DNA from: Thiohalocapsa sp. PB-PSB1
GTDB lineage: Bacteria; Pseudomonadota; Gammaproteobacteria; Chromatiales; Chromatiaceae
Length of the DNA stretch: 64,000 nucleotides
Assembly (NCBI GenBank): GCA_016745215.1
Contig: CP050890.1
Coordinates: 7,457,001 to 7,521,000, forward strand
Reading direction: 5' to 3'
The notes below the pieces were generated by a model. That model was given only the letters and a program-made list of their open reading frames with translations. It was not told the origin of the DNA and did no database searches. Shown here piece by piece: positions 35,175 through 44,407 of this stretch (position 1 is its first letter; the number at the start of each line of letters is the position of its first letter). The translations under genes and the position numbers were made by a program.

Positions 35175-36218
35175 TCACTCGTTTGTCGACTCGGACGTCG
35201 GAGATTGTCGTTCGAGTCGCTGTTCCAGGCATTTGATGCGCCTGGTCAGTTCGTCCAGCTGGCGAAAGCGAGCGACGTTTCGTCGCCAATCGCTGTTCGG
35301 CATCGCTGGGATGCCACTGCTGTAAACGCCGGGTTTTGGAAATGACCGCGTTACCATAGCCATTCCGGTAAAGTGCACATCGTCGCTAATATGCAAGTGC
35401 CCTGCCATGCCCACCGCGCCGGCGATGGTGCAATTGCGACCGATCCGTGTCGAACCGGAGATACCCGAACAGGCTGCCATTGCGGTGTTTGCGCCGATGG
35501 CTACATTGTGTCCAATCTGGACCAGATTATCGATCTTTACGCCATCATCAATGACCGTTTCGCCGATTGCGCCGCGATCGACGGTGGAATTAGCCCCGAT
35601 TTCGACATCATTGCCGATTCGGACCCGCCCGACCTGTGGAATTCGGACCCAACGTTCGCCATCCTTTGCGAAGCCGAACCCCTCGCGTCCGATAACCGCC
35701 CCTGGATGGAGCAATACTCGCTCGCCAATCAGGCTGTCTTCGCAAACGGTGACTTGGGCCACAAACCGACTGTCGGCACCGATGGAGCTGCCCGTGCGGA
35801 TGATGCACTCGGGACCAAGTTCCACCCGCGGACCGATTCGAACATTCTCTTCAATCACACATAGAGGTCCGATCGATGCACTGGCATCGATCTGCGCGCT
35901 GGCGTCGACGACCGCGCTTGGATGCACCCCCGCTGGTGCAGGGCGACGTGGATGCAAAAGTCGCGCGGCATGCGCGAAGGCGAGGTAGGGGTTTTCTGCA
36001 ACCAATACGGCGCAAGGCGCCTCGGACGCATGTTCCACGGTGACAATAACGGCGCCCGCCCGCGTGCTGTGCAGGTCGTCGATATACTTGTTGGCGGCCA
36101 TGAAACTGAGCCCATCTGCATCGGCTTGGTCGAGTGCGGCCACATGGGTCAGGGATACGTCGGAACCGATCAGCCGCGCTTGGATCAAGGTCGCGATTTT
36201 GCTTGCGAGCATTGCCAA
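35175..36218 (-). CDS. lpxD: UDP-3-O-acylglucosamine N-acyltransferase
   Basis: 347 residues. Third enzyme of lipid A synthesis, adding the N-linked hydroxyacyl chain. An N-terminal uridine-binding domain (about 1-100) is followed by hexapeptide repeats (ASASIGPLCVIEENVRIGPR onward) with the catalytic-His region IDNLVQIGHNVAIGANTAM and a C-terminal helix (ELTRRIKCLEQRLERQ). Start TTG at 36218 or ATG at 36212 both fit; GGTGA upstream slightly favours the former. A gap of 148 bases to fabZ contains an imperfect palindrome (CCGGCGGATCACCGCCGG near 35103-35120). Confidence 0.96.
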   Translation of the reverse strand: MAMLASKIATLIQARLIGSDVSLTHVAALDQADADGLSFMAANKYIDDLHSTRAGAVIVTVEHASEAPCAVLVAENPYLAFAHAARLLHPRRPAPAGVHPSAVVDASAQIDASASIGPLCVIEENVRIGPRVELGPECIIRTGSSIGADSRFVAQVTVCEDSLIGERVLLHPGAVIGREGFGFAKDGERWVRIPQVGRVRIGNDVEIGANSTVDRGAIGETVIDDGVKIDNLVQIGHNVAIGANTAMAACSGISGSTRIGRNCTIAGAVGMAGHLHISDDVHFTGMAMVTRSFPKPGVYSSGIPAMPNSDWRRNVARFRQLDELTRRIKCLEQRLERQSPTSESTNE

Positions 36219-36258
36219 TGAAATATCACCAATTCAGATGTGTTGTATGCTGTCTCTG

Positions 36259-36786
36259 CTAGCGCTGATCGAATTCCTGCTGCAAGCGCTCGATTACTTC
36301 TCCGGAAATATCCACGCGGTCGCTAAAGTACACCAGACCCTCGGATAGGATGACGTCAATGCCATTTTCCTTGGCGATGCGCTGCACGACCTCCTCGACC
36401 TGCTTGACCAGTTTGGTGCGCAGTTCTGTCTGCCGTAATGCGAAATCCTCTTGCAATTCCGCCTTCGCGTAACGCAGACGCCGCTTGCGTGCGCGAATGT
36501 CGGTCTGTAGCCGCTGCACCTCGTCTTCGCTCATCAATGCGCCGTCACGTTCCAATTTTGCGGTGAGGCGGTCGAGATCCTCCTGCTGATTGAGCACTTC
36601 TGTCTCGCGCTCTTTGGCCTCGGTGCTGAGCATCCTTCGCGCTTCCTCGTATTGGGGGGATTCCTCGACAATACGATTCGGATCGATGACCGCAATCCGG
36701 ATATCGGTTGCCGTCGTCGGCGCGGCATGCGCGTTGCAGACTAGCAATAAAACAACGAAAAGTGGAAGGGACAGGCGGATGAACAT
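36259..36786 (-). CDS. skp: Periplasmic chaperone Skp/OmpH
   Basis: 175 residues. It is a periplasmic trimeric chaperone that holds unfolded outer-membrane proteins for the Bam complex. The N-terminus MFIRLSLPLFVVLLLVCNAH is a signal peptide, cleaved near AHA. The mature part starts with the beta motif IRIAVIDPNRIVEESPQYEE, followed by long charged coiled-coil arms (KERETEVLNQQEDLDRLTAK). A C-terminal segment (ENGIDVILSEGLVYFSDRVD) matches the family. It begins one base after the bamA stop, as in many genomes, and leads into lpxD. Confidence 0.95.
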   Translation of the reverse strand: MFIRLSLPLFVVLLLVCNAHAAPTTATDIRIAVIDPNRIVEESPQYEEARRMLSTEAKERETEVLNQQEDLDRLTAKLERDGALMSEDEVQRLQTDIRARKRRLRYAKAELQEDFALRQTELRTKLVKQVEEVVQRIAKENGIDVILSEGLVYFSDRVDISGEVIERLQQEFDQR

Positions 36787-36787
36787 A

Positions 36788-39124
36788 TCAGAAGGTTTGT
36801 CCGAAGGTGAACTGGAAGGTCTGCTGCTGGTCTTGTTCGGTGGCGTTGAGCGGGAAGCCCAGACTCAGGGAGAGTGCGCCGACCGGAGACAGCCATTGCG
36901 CGGAAAGTCCAGCGGAATATCGCAGTTCACCGAGATCGAAGCCCGTGGGTGTGACCAGATCGGTACTTTCTGTCCACCAGACATTGCCGAAGTCGAGGAA
37001 TGCACCAAGCCGAACTGTTTTTTCGAATTGTCCGCCAATCGGCGGCGGCGCATAGAGTTCTAGCCCGCCAGTTAGCTTGAGATTGCCCCCAACCGGGTCT
37101 TGCTCCACCGATGTTTCTGTCGGCCCAAGGGTGTTGGCCTTGAACCCACGGACGGTGCTTGGTCCACCAGCATAAAAATTCTCGAAAAACGGCATCGACG
37201 ACGTGCCGCCGTAGCCGCCGCCATAGCCAAGGTCTCCTTTCAGCGCCAGGGTGAAACGCCCGGTCAGCGGTACAAAATGCCGGCCTCGCCAACTCAGTCG
37301 ATAATACTGTAGATCGCTGCCTGGAACTGCGATTTCCCCGAATAGGCTTTGCAGGGTGCCTTTGCTGGCGAATAGCGTGGAATCGCGGGTGTCGTTGACA
37401 TAGCTGGCGGTCAGGAAAAGGTCGTTGAAGTCCTCGCCGTTTTGTTCGACAAAGTCCTGTGCCAATGCGGAGAAAGCACCGGCAAAAAAACGGGTGTTTT
37501 GATAGTACAGGCCAAGACCTGCGCGTGCCGAATCTGAGATCGGCAGACCGAAATTGACGGCAGCACGGCCGATATCGGTGGAGTAGTCGGCACCGATCAA
37601 TTCGTTGAAATCGGTTGTGCGATAACTCAAATCGAAGCCTCTGCTAATGCCTTCGATGGTGTAATACGGATTGGTGTAGGCTAATTGATAGAGCTGAGAG
37701 GTTCGGCTGGAATTGAAGGCAAAAGCGACGCGCTTGCCGGTACCGAGAAAGTTGGATTGGCTGACGCTGGTATTGAAGATAATACCCTGGGATTGCGAAA
37801 AGCCGATACCGGCTGCCAGATTGCCCGACGCCCTCTCTTTGACCGTCACATCCACATCCACTTGATCGGCAGAGCCGGGAACTGCTGGTGTCTCAATGTT
37901 GACATCCTCGAAATAGCCAAGCCTCTGCAGGCGTTCCCGCGAGCGTTGTACCGCGTCTGCGGAGAACCAGGCGGTCTCCACTTGTCGCATCTCCCGGCGC
38001 AAAACCTCGTCGCGGGTGCGCGTGTTGCCCTTCATGTTGATGCGGCGTACGTAAACGCGCTTGCCTGGGTCAATGAAGAAAGTAATGGCAACGGTTTTAC
38101 TCTCGGCATCTATTTCGGGCACTGCGTTGACGTTGGCGAATGCATAGCCTTCGTTGCCGAGTAAGTCTGAAATCCGCTCGGAACTCTGGGTGGCTGTCTT
38201 ACGCGAGAATACCTCTCCACGGCGCATTTGGATCAGCGGAAATAGCTGATTTGCCGGCAACGAGGGCTCTCCGGCAAGCTGAATGTCGCTGACGCGGAAG
38301 ACCTCACCCTCATCCACCGCAATGGTCACGTACATGTCCTTTTTGTCTGGGCTGATCGTGACCTGTGTGGATGTAATCTGAAACTCGATGTAGCCGCGAT
38401 CCAGATAAAAAGAGCGCAGTGACTCCAGATCACCCCCCAGCTTTTGCTTTGCATACTGATCATTCTTGGTATAGAAAGATAACCAGTTCGTCTTGCCCAA
38501 TGAGAATTGTTTGAGCAGTTCTTTTTCGGTGAATGCCCGGTTGCCGATGATATTGATTTGTTTCAGTCGCGCGGTTAGCCCCTCATTGATTTCAATGCGC
38601 ACGGCAACGCGGTTGCGCTCGAGCGGCGACACTGTCGACTCGATGCCAACACCATACTTGCCCGCGCCGAAATACTGCCGCTGCAATTCTTGCTCGATGC
38701 GGTCGAGAATCGATGGATCGAACGTCCGGCCCTCGGCCAGCCCTACCTCTGCGAGTCCTTCTTTGAGCGCATCGGTTTTTAGGGATTTGTTGCCCACCAG
38801 CGTGATTTGCGCAACCGCCGGGCGTTCTCGCACCGCAATCACGAGGATCTCGCCTTCGCGCTCGACCGCGACATCATTAAAGAAGCCGGTTGCATATAGT
38901 GTGCGAATAATGTCGGCTGTGATACTGTCGTCAACGACATCGCCGATTTGAACCGGGAGGTAGTTGAATACGGTACCGGCGGCGATCCGTTGCAGTCCTT
39001 CGACCCGGATATCCGCAACTTGAAAAGCCTGGGCAATTGCGACCGACGGCAAAGAGACCCATAAGGCCAACGCCAGAATCAGACGCGCGAACACCTCGGT
39101 TTTCGAGGCTTGCAACTTTGCCAT
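36788..39124 (-). CDS. bamA: Outer-membrane protein assembly factor BamA
   Basis: 778 residues from MAKLQASK, chosen because GGGGG precedes it at good spacing and a signal peptide (LILALALWVSLPSVAIAQA) follows; the longer frame start at 39172 adds 16 unlikely residues. Five POTRA domains (beginning FQVADIRVEGLQRIAAGTVF) precede a 16-strand barrel with the conserved VRGF in PSTVRGFKANTLGP. The last residues (FQFTFGQTF) form the expected terminal aromatic strand. It is the central insertase of the Bam complex. Gene order rseP-bamA-skp-lpxD is conserved. Confidence 0.97.
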   Translation of the reverse strand: MAKLQASKTEVFARLILALALWVSLPSVAIAQAFQVADIRVEGLQRIAAGTVFNYLPVQIGDVVDDSITADIIRTLYATGFFNDVAVEREGEILVIAVRERPAVAQITLVGNKSLKTDALKEGLAEVGLAEGRTFDPSILDRIEQELQRQYFGAGKYGVGIESTVSPLERNRVAVRIEINEGLTARLKQINIIGNRAFTEKELLKQFSLGKTNWLSFYTKNDQYAKQKLGGDLESLRSFYLDRGYIEFQITSTQVTISPDKKDMYVTIAVDEGEVFRVSDIQLAGEPSLPANQLFPLIQMRRGEVFSRKTATQSSERISDLLGNEGYAFANVNAVPEIDAESKTVAITFFIDPGKRVYVRRINMKGNTRTRDEVLRREMRQVETAWFSADAVQRSRERLQRLGYFEDVNIETPAVPGSADQVDVDVTVKERASGNLAAGIGFSQSQGIIFNTSVSQSNFLGTGKRVAFAFNSSRTSQLYQLAYTNPYYTIEGISRGFDLSYRTTDFNELIGADYSTDIGRAAVNFGLPISDSARAGLGLYYQNTRFFAGAFSALAQDFVEQNGEDFNDLFLTASYVNDTRDSTLFASKGTLQSLFGEIAVPGSDLQYYRLSWRGRHFVPLTGRFTLALKGDLGYGGGYGGTSSMPFFENFYAGGPSTVRGFKANTLGPTETSVEQDPVGGNLKLTGGLELYAPPPIGGQFEKTVRLGAFLDFGNVWWTESTDLVTPTGFDLGELRYSAGLSAQWLSPVGALSLSLGFPLNATEQDQQQTFQFTFGQTF

Positions 39125-39201
39125 GATACCCCCGCTGGCCCTGATGTTTGTCTGGCCGCGACTCGTTGCCAAAACCGACGATTATAGGGTATTCGGCAGG
39201 A

Positions 39202-40563
39202 CTAGCCCAACAGTCGTGCGATGTCGACATAGAAGGCGAGTGTCATCAATGCCGCGATCAATGCCAGCCCAAGGCGCTGACCTAGGCTTTGAGCTTGTTC
39301 GGACAGCGGTCGGCCGAGCACGGCCTCAATGGCGAAATATAATAAATGGCCGCCGTCAAGAACCGGAATCGGCAATAAATTCAGTAGCCCCAGGCTCACG
39401 CTGAGCAGTGCCAGAAACTTGACAAAGGGCTCGACTCCGTAGCTAGCAGTTTTCCCAGCGGTATCGGCAATACCAATCGGGCTGCTGAGATTTTCGACCG
39501 AAACGGAGCCGATCAGCATGTGGCCGATGATCCGCAGTGTCAGCAGCGACAGGTCACCGACACGGCGGACGGATTCGGCGACAGCGTCGACTGGACCGTA
39601 GTGTATTTTGATCGTCAGCGGATCAAGAAGCGCTTCGGGCACCGCAGGGCCGGCTCCGATCCGCCCGATGGTTTGTCCGTCCTGATCGCTCGACGCGGGT
39701 GTCAATGCCACGTCGATCAACTTGCCGTCGCGCTCTATTTCAAGTAACAACTCTACCCCGGAGGCACTACGCACGGCATCCACCAAGTCGACCCATGTAT
39801 CTATCGCCAGGCCGTCGATGGCCAGAATATGGTCTCCAGGTTGCAAACCCGCAAGCATGGCCGGCTCATCCGGCACAACCGTACCGATGGTGGGTGGCAG
39901 CGGCGGGATGACACTCAGGCCAACCGCATCGAGGAAACCGCGCCCAGGGTCCAGCTCGACTAGGCGTTCGCCAGGAAGGGTGCGGATCGCTGCTTGCCCA
40001 TCGGCAGTTTCAACCTGCACCGGCACATCGTTACCGCCCAGGGATTTGGAAATCAGCGCGAACCAGAAACTAGTCCATAGGGGTGTCTCCCGCTCGCCCA
40101 CCGCGCGCACGATATCTCCGGGGGCAAACTCTGCTTGCGCTGCGATCGATTCCGGCGTAACGCTGCCGATCTCGGGACGCAGACCGGCTTCGCCGACCAT
40201 TAGGACGCACCAGTAAGCGAAGATCGCGAACAAAAAATTAGCCAAGGGTCCGGCAACAACCACCGCACTGCGGACCCAAAGCGGCTTATTGTTGAAAGCC
40301 CGATGGCGCTCCGCGGCATCGACCTCGTCTTCGCGCTCATCGAGCATCTTCACATAGCCGCCGAGAGGCAAGGCGGCAATCACATATTCCGTCTCTTGGT
40401 TAGCGCTGCGCCAGGTATAGAGGGCGCGACCGAAGCCGATTGAGAAGCGCAGCACCTTGACACCGAGTTTACGCGCAACCCAATAGTGTCCGAACTCGTG
40501 AATGGTCACGAGGATCGAGATGGCGAGTAGAAAGGCGCCGATTTTAATACCGAGTTCTAACAT
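39202..40563 (-). CDS. rseP: Intramembrane zinc metalloprotease RseP
   Basis: 453 residues. Site-2 protease family, which cuts anti-sigma factors in the envelope stress pathway and clears signal peptides. Zinc site HEFGH near residue 23 (VTIHEFGHYWVARKLGV) and the third ligand in NLLPIPVLDGGHLLYF near residue 395 are intact. Two PDZ domains lie between (VTPESIAAQAEFAPGDIV and VVPDEPAMLAGLQPGDHILA). Several membrane helices are evident. It follows dxr by 18 bases and precedes bamA, the standard order. Confidence 0.97.
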   Translation of the reverse strand: MLELGIKIGAFLLAISILVTIHEFGHYWVARKLGVKVLRFSIGFGRALYTWRSANQETEYVIAALPLGGYVKMLDEREDEVDAAERHRAFNNKPLWVRSAVVVAGPLANFLFAIFAYWCVLMVGEAGLRPEIGSVTPESIAAQAEFAPGDIVRAVGERETPLWTSFWFALISKSLGGNDVPVQVETADGQAAIRTLPGERLVELDPGRGFLDAVGLSVIPPLPPTIGTVVPDEPAMLAGLQPGDHILAIDGLAIDTWVDLVDAVRSASGVELLLEIERDGKLIDVALTPASSDQDGQTIGRIGAGPAVPEALLDPLTIKIHYGPVDAVAESVRRVGDLSLLTLRIIGHMLIGSVSVENLSSPIGIADTAGKTASYGVEPFVKFLALLSVSLGLLNLLPIPVLDGGHLLYFAIEAVLGRPLSEQAQSLGQRLGLALIAALMTLAFYVDIARLLG

Positions 40564-40581
40564 AGTGCTATGGGCATGGTG

Positions 40582-41817
40582 CTAGGGGACTGTTTCCGAG
40601 ACGCAATGTTTTGCCACGGTACGTGCTTGCCGATCGACTTCAAGCACCTGTTCCAGTCCAGACAGGTCAACTGGTTCTGCCGGTAGTCGATCCATACTGC
40701 GCTCGACGACGCTGGCGATATCCATAAAGCCGATCTGCCGATCGAGAAATGCCGCTACCGCGACTTCGTTGGCCGCGTTCATGACAACCGGTGCGGTACC
40801 GGACTCAGCCGCGGCGCGGTAGGCGAGCCGTAAGCAAGGAAATTGCTCTGGTGCTGGGGACTCAAAATCAAGTCGGGCAATTTCGAACAGATTCAATGGT
40901 TCGACCCCTGCCGGGATGCGCTCCGGCCAAGCCAGTGCATGGGCGATGGGAGTGCGCATGTCCGGGTTGCCTAGTTGCGCAAGTACCGAACCATCGTTGT
41001 ACTGGACCATGGAATGGATCACGCTTTGTCGGTGTACGACGACCTGAATCCGATCCGGAACGGTCGCAAACAACCAGCAAGCCTCGATGATTTCGAGACC
41101 CTTGTTCATCATGGTCGCCGAGTCCACCGAGATCTTGCGGCCCATACTCCAATTTGGATGAGCGCAGGCCTGCTCCGGTGTCACCGTGGCGAGCGAGTCC
41201 GCGGGGGCGTCGCGAAATGGCCCACCGGATGCAGTCAACAGAATGCGCTCGACCCCCGAATTTTCCCAGGCATGATTCCGACCGCGACCGGGATACTGGT
41301 CTTCAGACTGGCTGATTTCACGATTGAACCGAGCCGGCAGGCATTGAAAAATGGCGTTGTGCTCGCTGTCGATCGGCAGCAATGTCGCGTCGTTGTCTCG
41401 CGCGGCGCGCATCAGAATGGCGCCAGCGACCACCAGCGCCTCCTTATTGGCAAGTAACAGACGCTTGCCGGCTCTTGCAGCTGCCAGGCTCGACATCAGG
41501 CCGGCGGCACCGACGATGGCTGCCATCACGTAGTCGACTTCCGGTAAGACCGCAACGGTCTCGAGTGCTTGCGCGCCGGAGAGCACTTCCGGCGAGGCAT
41601 CCAGATCGGATAAGGCGTCGCGCAAACGATTCGCGGCATCGGCATCGACCATGACCGCAAAGGATGGTTTGATGCGCCGACATTGTTCAGCCATTCGCTC
41701 AACATTCCGATGGGCGGTCAGCGCGATCGCCCGGAAACGATCAGGATGTCGCTCGATGACGTCAAGCGTGCTGAGGCCGATGGAACCGGTGGAACCGAGC
41801 ACCGCAATACCTTTCAT
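40582..41817 (-). CDS. dxr: 1-deoxy-D-xylulose 5-phosphate reductoisomerase
   Basis: 411 residues, about a dozen longer than usual. It converts DXP to MEP using NADPH in the non-mevalonate isoprenoid pathway. NADPH-binding GSTGSIGLSTLDVIERHPDR at the N-terminus, LANKEALVVAG, and the substrate-metal site LPIDSEHNAIFQCLP are intact, as is ILLTASGGPF. Between FQCLP and ILLTASGGPF is a polar insert (REISQSEDQYPGRGRNHAWE) not seen in the common enzyme. Its ATG overlaps the cdsA stop (ATGA). The enzyme feeds UppS encoded upstream. Confidence 0.96.
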   Translation of the reverse strand: MKGIAVLGSTGSIGLSTLDVIERHPDRFRAIALTAHRNVERMAEQCRRIKPSFAVMVDADAANRLRDALSDLDASPEVLSGAQALETVAVLPEVDYVMAAIVGAAGLMSSLAAARAGKRLLLANKEALVVAGAILMRAARDNDATLLPIDSEHNAIFQCLPARFNREISQSEDQYPGRGRNHAWENSGVERILLTASGGPFRDAPADSLATVTPEQACAHPNWSMGRKISVDSATMMNKGLEIIEACWLFATVPDRIQVVVHRQSVIHSMVQYNDGSVLAQLGNPDMRTPIAHALAWPERIPAGVEPLNLFEIARLDFESPAPEQFPCLRLAYRAAAESGTAPVVMNAANEVAVAAFLDRQIGFMDIASVVERSMDRLPAEPVDLSGLEQVLEVDRQARTVAKHCVSETVP

Positions 41818-42650
41818 GAAATGTTCTCCAGCCAGAGTAAGCCGAGTGCAAACAGAGGTGCGGCAGCGGTCATACTATCGATACGATCGAGCACCCCGCC
41901 ATGCCCGGGCAAGATCGCCCCGGCATCTTTCAGCCCACGGCGGCGTTTGAGCAGGCTCTCAAACAAGTCGCCGACAATCGACAACAGCGCTGTGGCTGCA
42001 CACAAGGGCAACAACAACACGGCGCTGGCCGGCGACAACCGCAGCATCAAGACGAGAACCGCACCCCACAGAAGCGCGCCAATGAGAGCACCGTAGACGC
42101 CAGCCCAAGTTTTTCCCGGGCTGAGCACGGGCGCCAGTTTCCGTTTCCCCCAACGACGACCGGAAAAAAAAGCGGTCGAATCCGCGATCCAGATGAGCAT
42201 CATCAATGCGATGACGAACCAGGGACCAGGCGCACCGAAGCCGTGTAATCGCACCATCGCGATCCAAGGCGGTACCAAGACGAGAAGTCCGATGGGAATC
42301 AGCCACAGATCGATGCCTGAAACCGGCTGCACATTGCGCACTCGTGTCAGCGCCAGAGTCACCGCGAACCAGTAAACTGCTGCCAGGATTAACAGGGCGA
42401 GATTGATAGCCGATGGCAGTACGAACCAGGACAACAGCAGGCAAATACCGACTAATGCAAGGTAAGCCCAGCGGGCAAGCGCAGAACGCAGGCCGATGAA
42501 ACCACACCATTCGAAAGCGCCAACACAGACAATGGCTCCCATTAGGAGCGCAAAGTAGGCGGTCGGCAGATGCAGCACCGCGATAAAAATCAGGGGTGTG
42601 AGCACGCCGGCTGTCGCCAATCTTCGTCGCAGCGGGCGGGCGATGGACAA
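41814..42650 (-). CDS. cdsA: Phosphatidate cytidylyltransferase
   Basis: 278 residues from TTG at 42650. This start is preferred because AAGGAGG lies eight bases upstream; a longer frame to 42683 would overlap uppS by 20 bases and include the ribosome site in coding sequence. It makes CDP-diacylglycerol from phosphatidate and CTP in the inner membrane. About eight membrane helices and the signature SPGKTWAGVYGALIGA with KDAGAILPGHGGVLDRIDS near the C-terminus are clear. Coupled to dxr by a four-base overlap and 13 bases after the uppS stop. Confidence 0.96.
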   Translation of the reverse strand: MSIARPLRRRLATAGVLTPLIFIAVLHLPTAYFALLMGAIVCVGAFEWCGFIGLRSALARWAYLALVGICLLLSWFVLPSAINLALLILAAVYWFAVTLALTRVRNVQPVSGIDLWLIPIGLLVLVPPWIAMVRLHGFGAPGPWFVIALMMLIWIADSTAFFSGRRWGKRKLAPVLSPGKTWAGVYGALIGALLWGAVLVLMLRLSPASAVLLLPLCAATALLSIVGDLFESLLKRRRGLKDAGAILPGHGGVLDRIDSMTAAAPLFALGLLWLENIS

Positions 42651-42658
42651 GGGCTTCG

Positions 42659-42665
42659 CCTCCTT
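42659..42665 (-). promoter_or_regulatory. Strong Shine-Dalgarno deciding the cdsA TTG start
   Basis: AAGGAGG on the minus strand, eight bases before TTG at 42650 and overlapping the end of uppS. It supports the shorter cdsA product and re-initiation after uppS translation ends. Confidence 0.8.
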
Positions 42666-43425
42666 AAGCACTGGCCTTGGCAACCACCTGTTCGCCAGTC
42701 AGGCCGAAGCGGCGCTGGCGACGGGCGAAATCGTTGAGTGCGGCATCGTATGCGGCAGCGTCGAATTCAGGCCACATCAGGTCGGAGAAATAAAGCTCGG
42801 TGTATGCGGACTGCCAAAGCAGGAAATTGCTGATTCGCTTTTCCCCGCCGGTGCGGATGAACAAATCGGGATCGCGAACGTCGGGGAAAGACAGTCGTGC
42901 CGCAAGCGCTGCCTCGTCGATTTGATCGAGTCGTAGGCTGCCCGCCGCGACCTCTTCGGCAAGACTGTAAGCGGCACGGGTAATGTCCCAACGGCCACCG
43001 TAGTTGGCGGCAACTTGCAGAATCAGTCGTTGATGATGCCGAGTCACGCGCTGTGCCTCGTCGAACCTTGCTTGCAGCTTTGGTGAGAACGCGGACATGT
43101 CGCCGATGATACGCAGCTGCACCTGATGCTCGATTAGGCTTTTGATCTCCGCCTGCAGCGTGCTCATGAACAACTCCATCAACACGTTGACTTCAGTTGG
43201 CGGTCGACGCCAATTCTCACTGCTGAAAGCGAACACGGTCAGCACGCGAACGCCCCTGCGCACGCTTTCCTCGACGACCGAGCGCACGCTTTTCGCACCA
43301 GCACGATGGCCAGCCGATCGAGGCAAGCCACGTTGGCGCGCCCAGCGACCGTTGCCATCCATGATGATCGCGACGTGTTCTGGCACACGCATTTCGTCTA
43401 CATCGATGGCCGAGATTTTGGTCAC
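42664..43425 (-). CDS. uppS: Undecaprenyl diphosphate synthase
   Basis: 253 residues, cis-prenyltransferase family. It extends farnesyl diphosphate with isopentenyl units to make the C55 lipid carrier for cell-wall and O-antigen synthesis. The catalytic motif HVAIIMDGNGRWARQRGLPR near residue 18 and the C-terminal LFIRTGGEKRISNFLLWQ and YTELYFSDLMWPEF are intact. The start is GTG at 43425; an internal ATG 11 codons on (MRVPEHV) is the alternative. It lies 31 bases after frr. Confidence 0.96.
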   Translation of the reverse strand: MTKISAIDVDEMRVPEHVAIIMDGNGRWARQRGLPRSAGHRAGAKSVRSVVEESVRRGVRVLTVFAFSSENWRRPPTEVNVLMELFMSTLQAEIKSLIEHQVQLRIIGDMSAFSPKLQARFDEAQRVTRHHQRLILQVAANYGGRWDITRAAYSLAEEVAAGSLRLDQIDEAALAARLSFPDVRDPDLFIRTGGEKRISNFLLWQSAYTELYFSDLMWPEFDAAAYDAALNDFARRQRRFGLTGEQVVAKASA

Positions 43426-43456
43426 TGACTGTTGGGTGTCGGCTGATCGCGAAGGA

Positions 43457-44014
43457 TCAGATTGCCATGAGATCCGCTTCTTTTTGCTCCAGGATCTGAT
43501 CGATCTCTTTCACGTACTGATCCGTCAGTTTTTGCACGATCTCCTGCCCCCTGTGCTCGTCATCCTCTGAGATCAGTTTTTCTTTTACCAGCTCCTTGAG
43601 TTCGCTGTTGGCATCGCGGCGAATATTGCGGACAGCAACCCGCGCCTGTTCGGTCTCATGGCGGGCGATGCGTTGGAGGTCGCGCCGACGCTCTTCGGTC
43701 AACGCCGGCATTGGCACTCGGATCACATTTCCGGCCGTATTCGGATTGATGCCGAGATCGGACTGGATGATCGCCTTTTCGACTACCTGTACCATGCCAC
43801 GGTCCCAGGGGGTGACCGTCAAGGTTCGGGCGTCCTCGACGGCAACATTGGCTGCCTGACTGATGGGCACGTCGCTGCCGTAATAGGAGACTTTAATGTG
43901 ATCGAGAAGAGACGGATGCGCCCTACCTGTGCGGATCTTTGCCAACTCGTGACGCAGCGATTCTGCGCTCTTACCCATCCTTTCGGCGGCGTCTTTTTTA
44001 ATGTCGTCAATCAT
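43457..44014 (-). CDS. frr: Ribosome recycling factor
   Basis: 185 residues from MIDDIKKDAAERMGKSAESL, the canonical N-terminus; the open frame extends upstream to 44113 but that part has no family match. Together with EF-G it splits post-termination ribosomes. Domain I helix (LRHELAKIRTGRAHPSLLDH), domain II beta segment (VSYYGSDVPISQAANVAVED) and C-terminal helix (KLTDQYVKEIDQILEQKEAD) are all present. Normally pyrH precedes frr; here 393 bases of non-coding DNA separate it from tsf. Confidence 0.96.
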   Translation of the reverse strand: MIDDIKKDAAERMGKSAESLRHELAKIRTGRAHPSLLDHIKVSYYGSDVPISQAANVAVEDARTLTVTPWDRGMVQVVEKAIIQSDLGINPNTAGNVIRVPMPALTEERRRDLQRIARHETEQARVAVRNIRRDANSELKELVKEKLISEDDEHRGQEIVQKLTDQYVKEIDQILEQKEADLMAI

Positions 44015-44407
44015 TCGGTTTCTTTCCAGGCTCCGCCAAGGAGCCGATGTCTTCGTCCGCTGCGGCAGGTAACAATGCGCCGTGCGGTGAATGTTAGCAA
44101 TCCGAGGAGGCACGCTCCAATCGGAAGAGAGTGCTCATCTGCAGTCTCTGTATCCTTGCTGTGGTCGGCATGTCCAAAGCAGTACCTCGGCGATCGGTTT
44201 AATCAGAGTGCGTCGACAGGCTTGTTTCGTTAACGGCATTGTCGATATTGTCACCTTGGACCGGTAGTGCGGCAAGCCGGCAGTGATCAGCCTGAAATTC
44301 CATCGGGCAGAATTGGGTCTCGGATCTGGGTGGCAGATTCGGTCGAAAATAGGCGCCCATGCGCGGCAACCGAGATCGGCTTTAACCAAAGCGAACGAAT
44401 CCGCCGA
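44015..44407. other. Intergenic gap where pyrH is usually found
   Basis: Between tsf and frr, both on the minus strand. No reading frame resembling UMP kinase, intact or decayed, was found in any frame. The promoter of frr must lie here unless transcription continues from tsf. Confidence 0.6.

Noticed and set aside
42651..42683. Longer cdsA start at 42683
   Set aside because: It would place the AAGGAGG site inside the coding region and overlap uppS by 20 bases; TTG at 42650 fits better.
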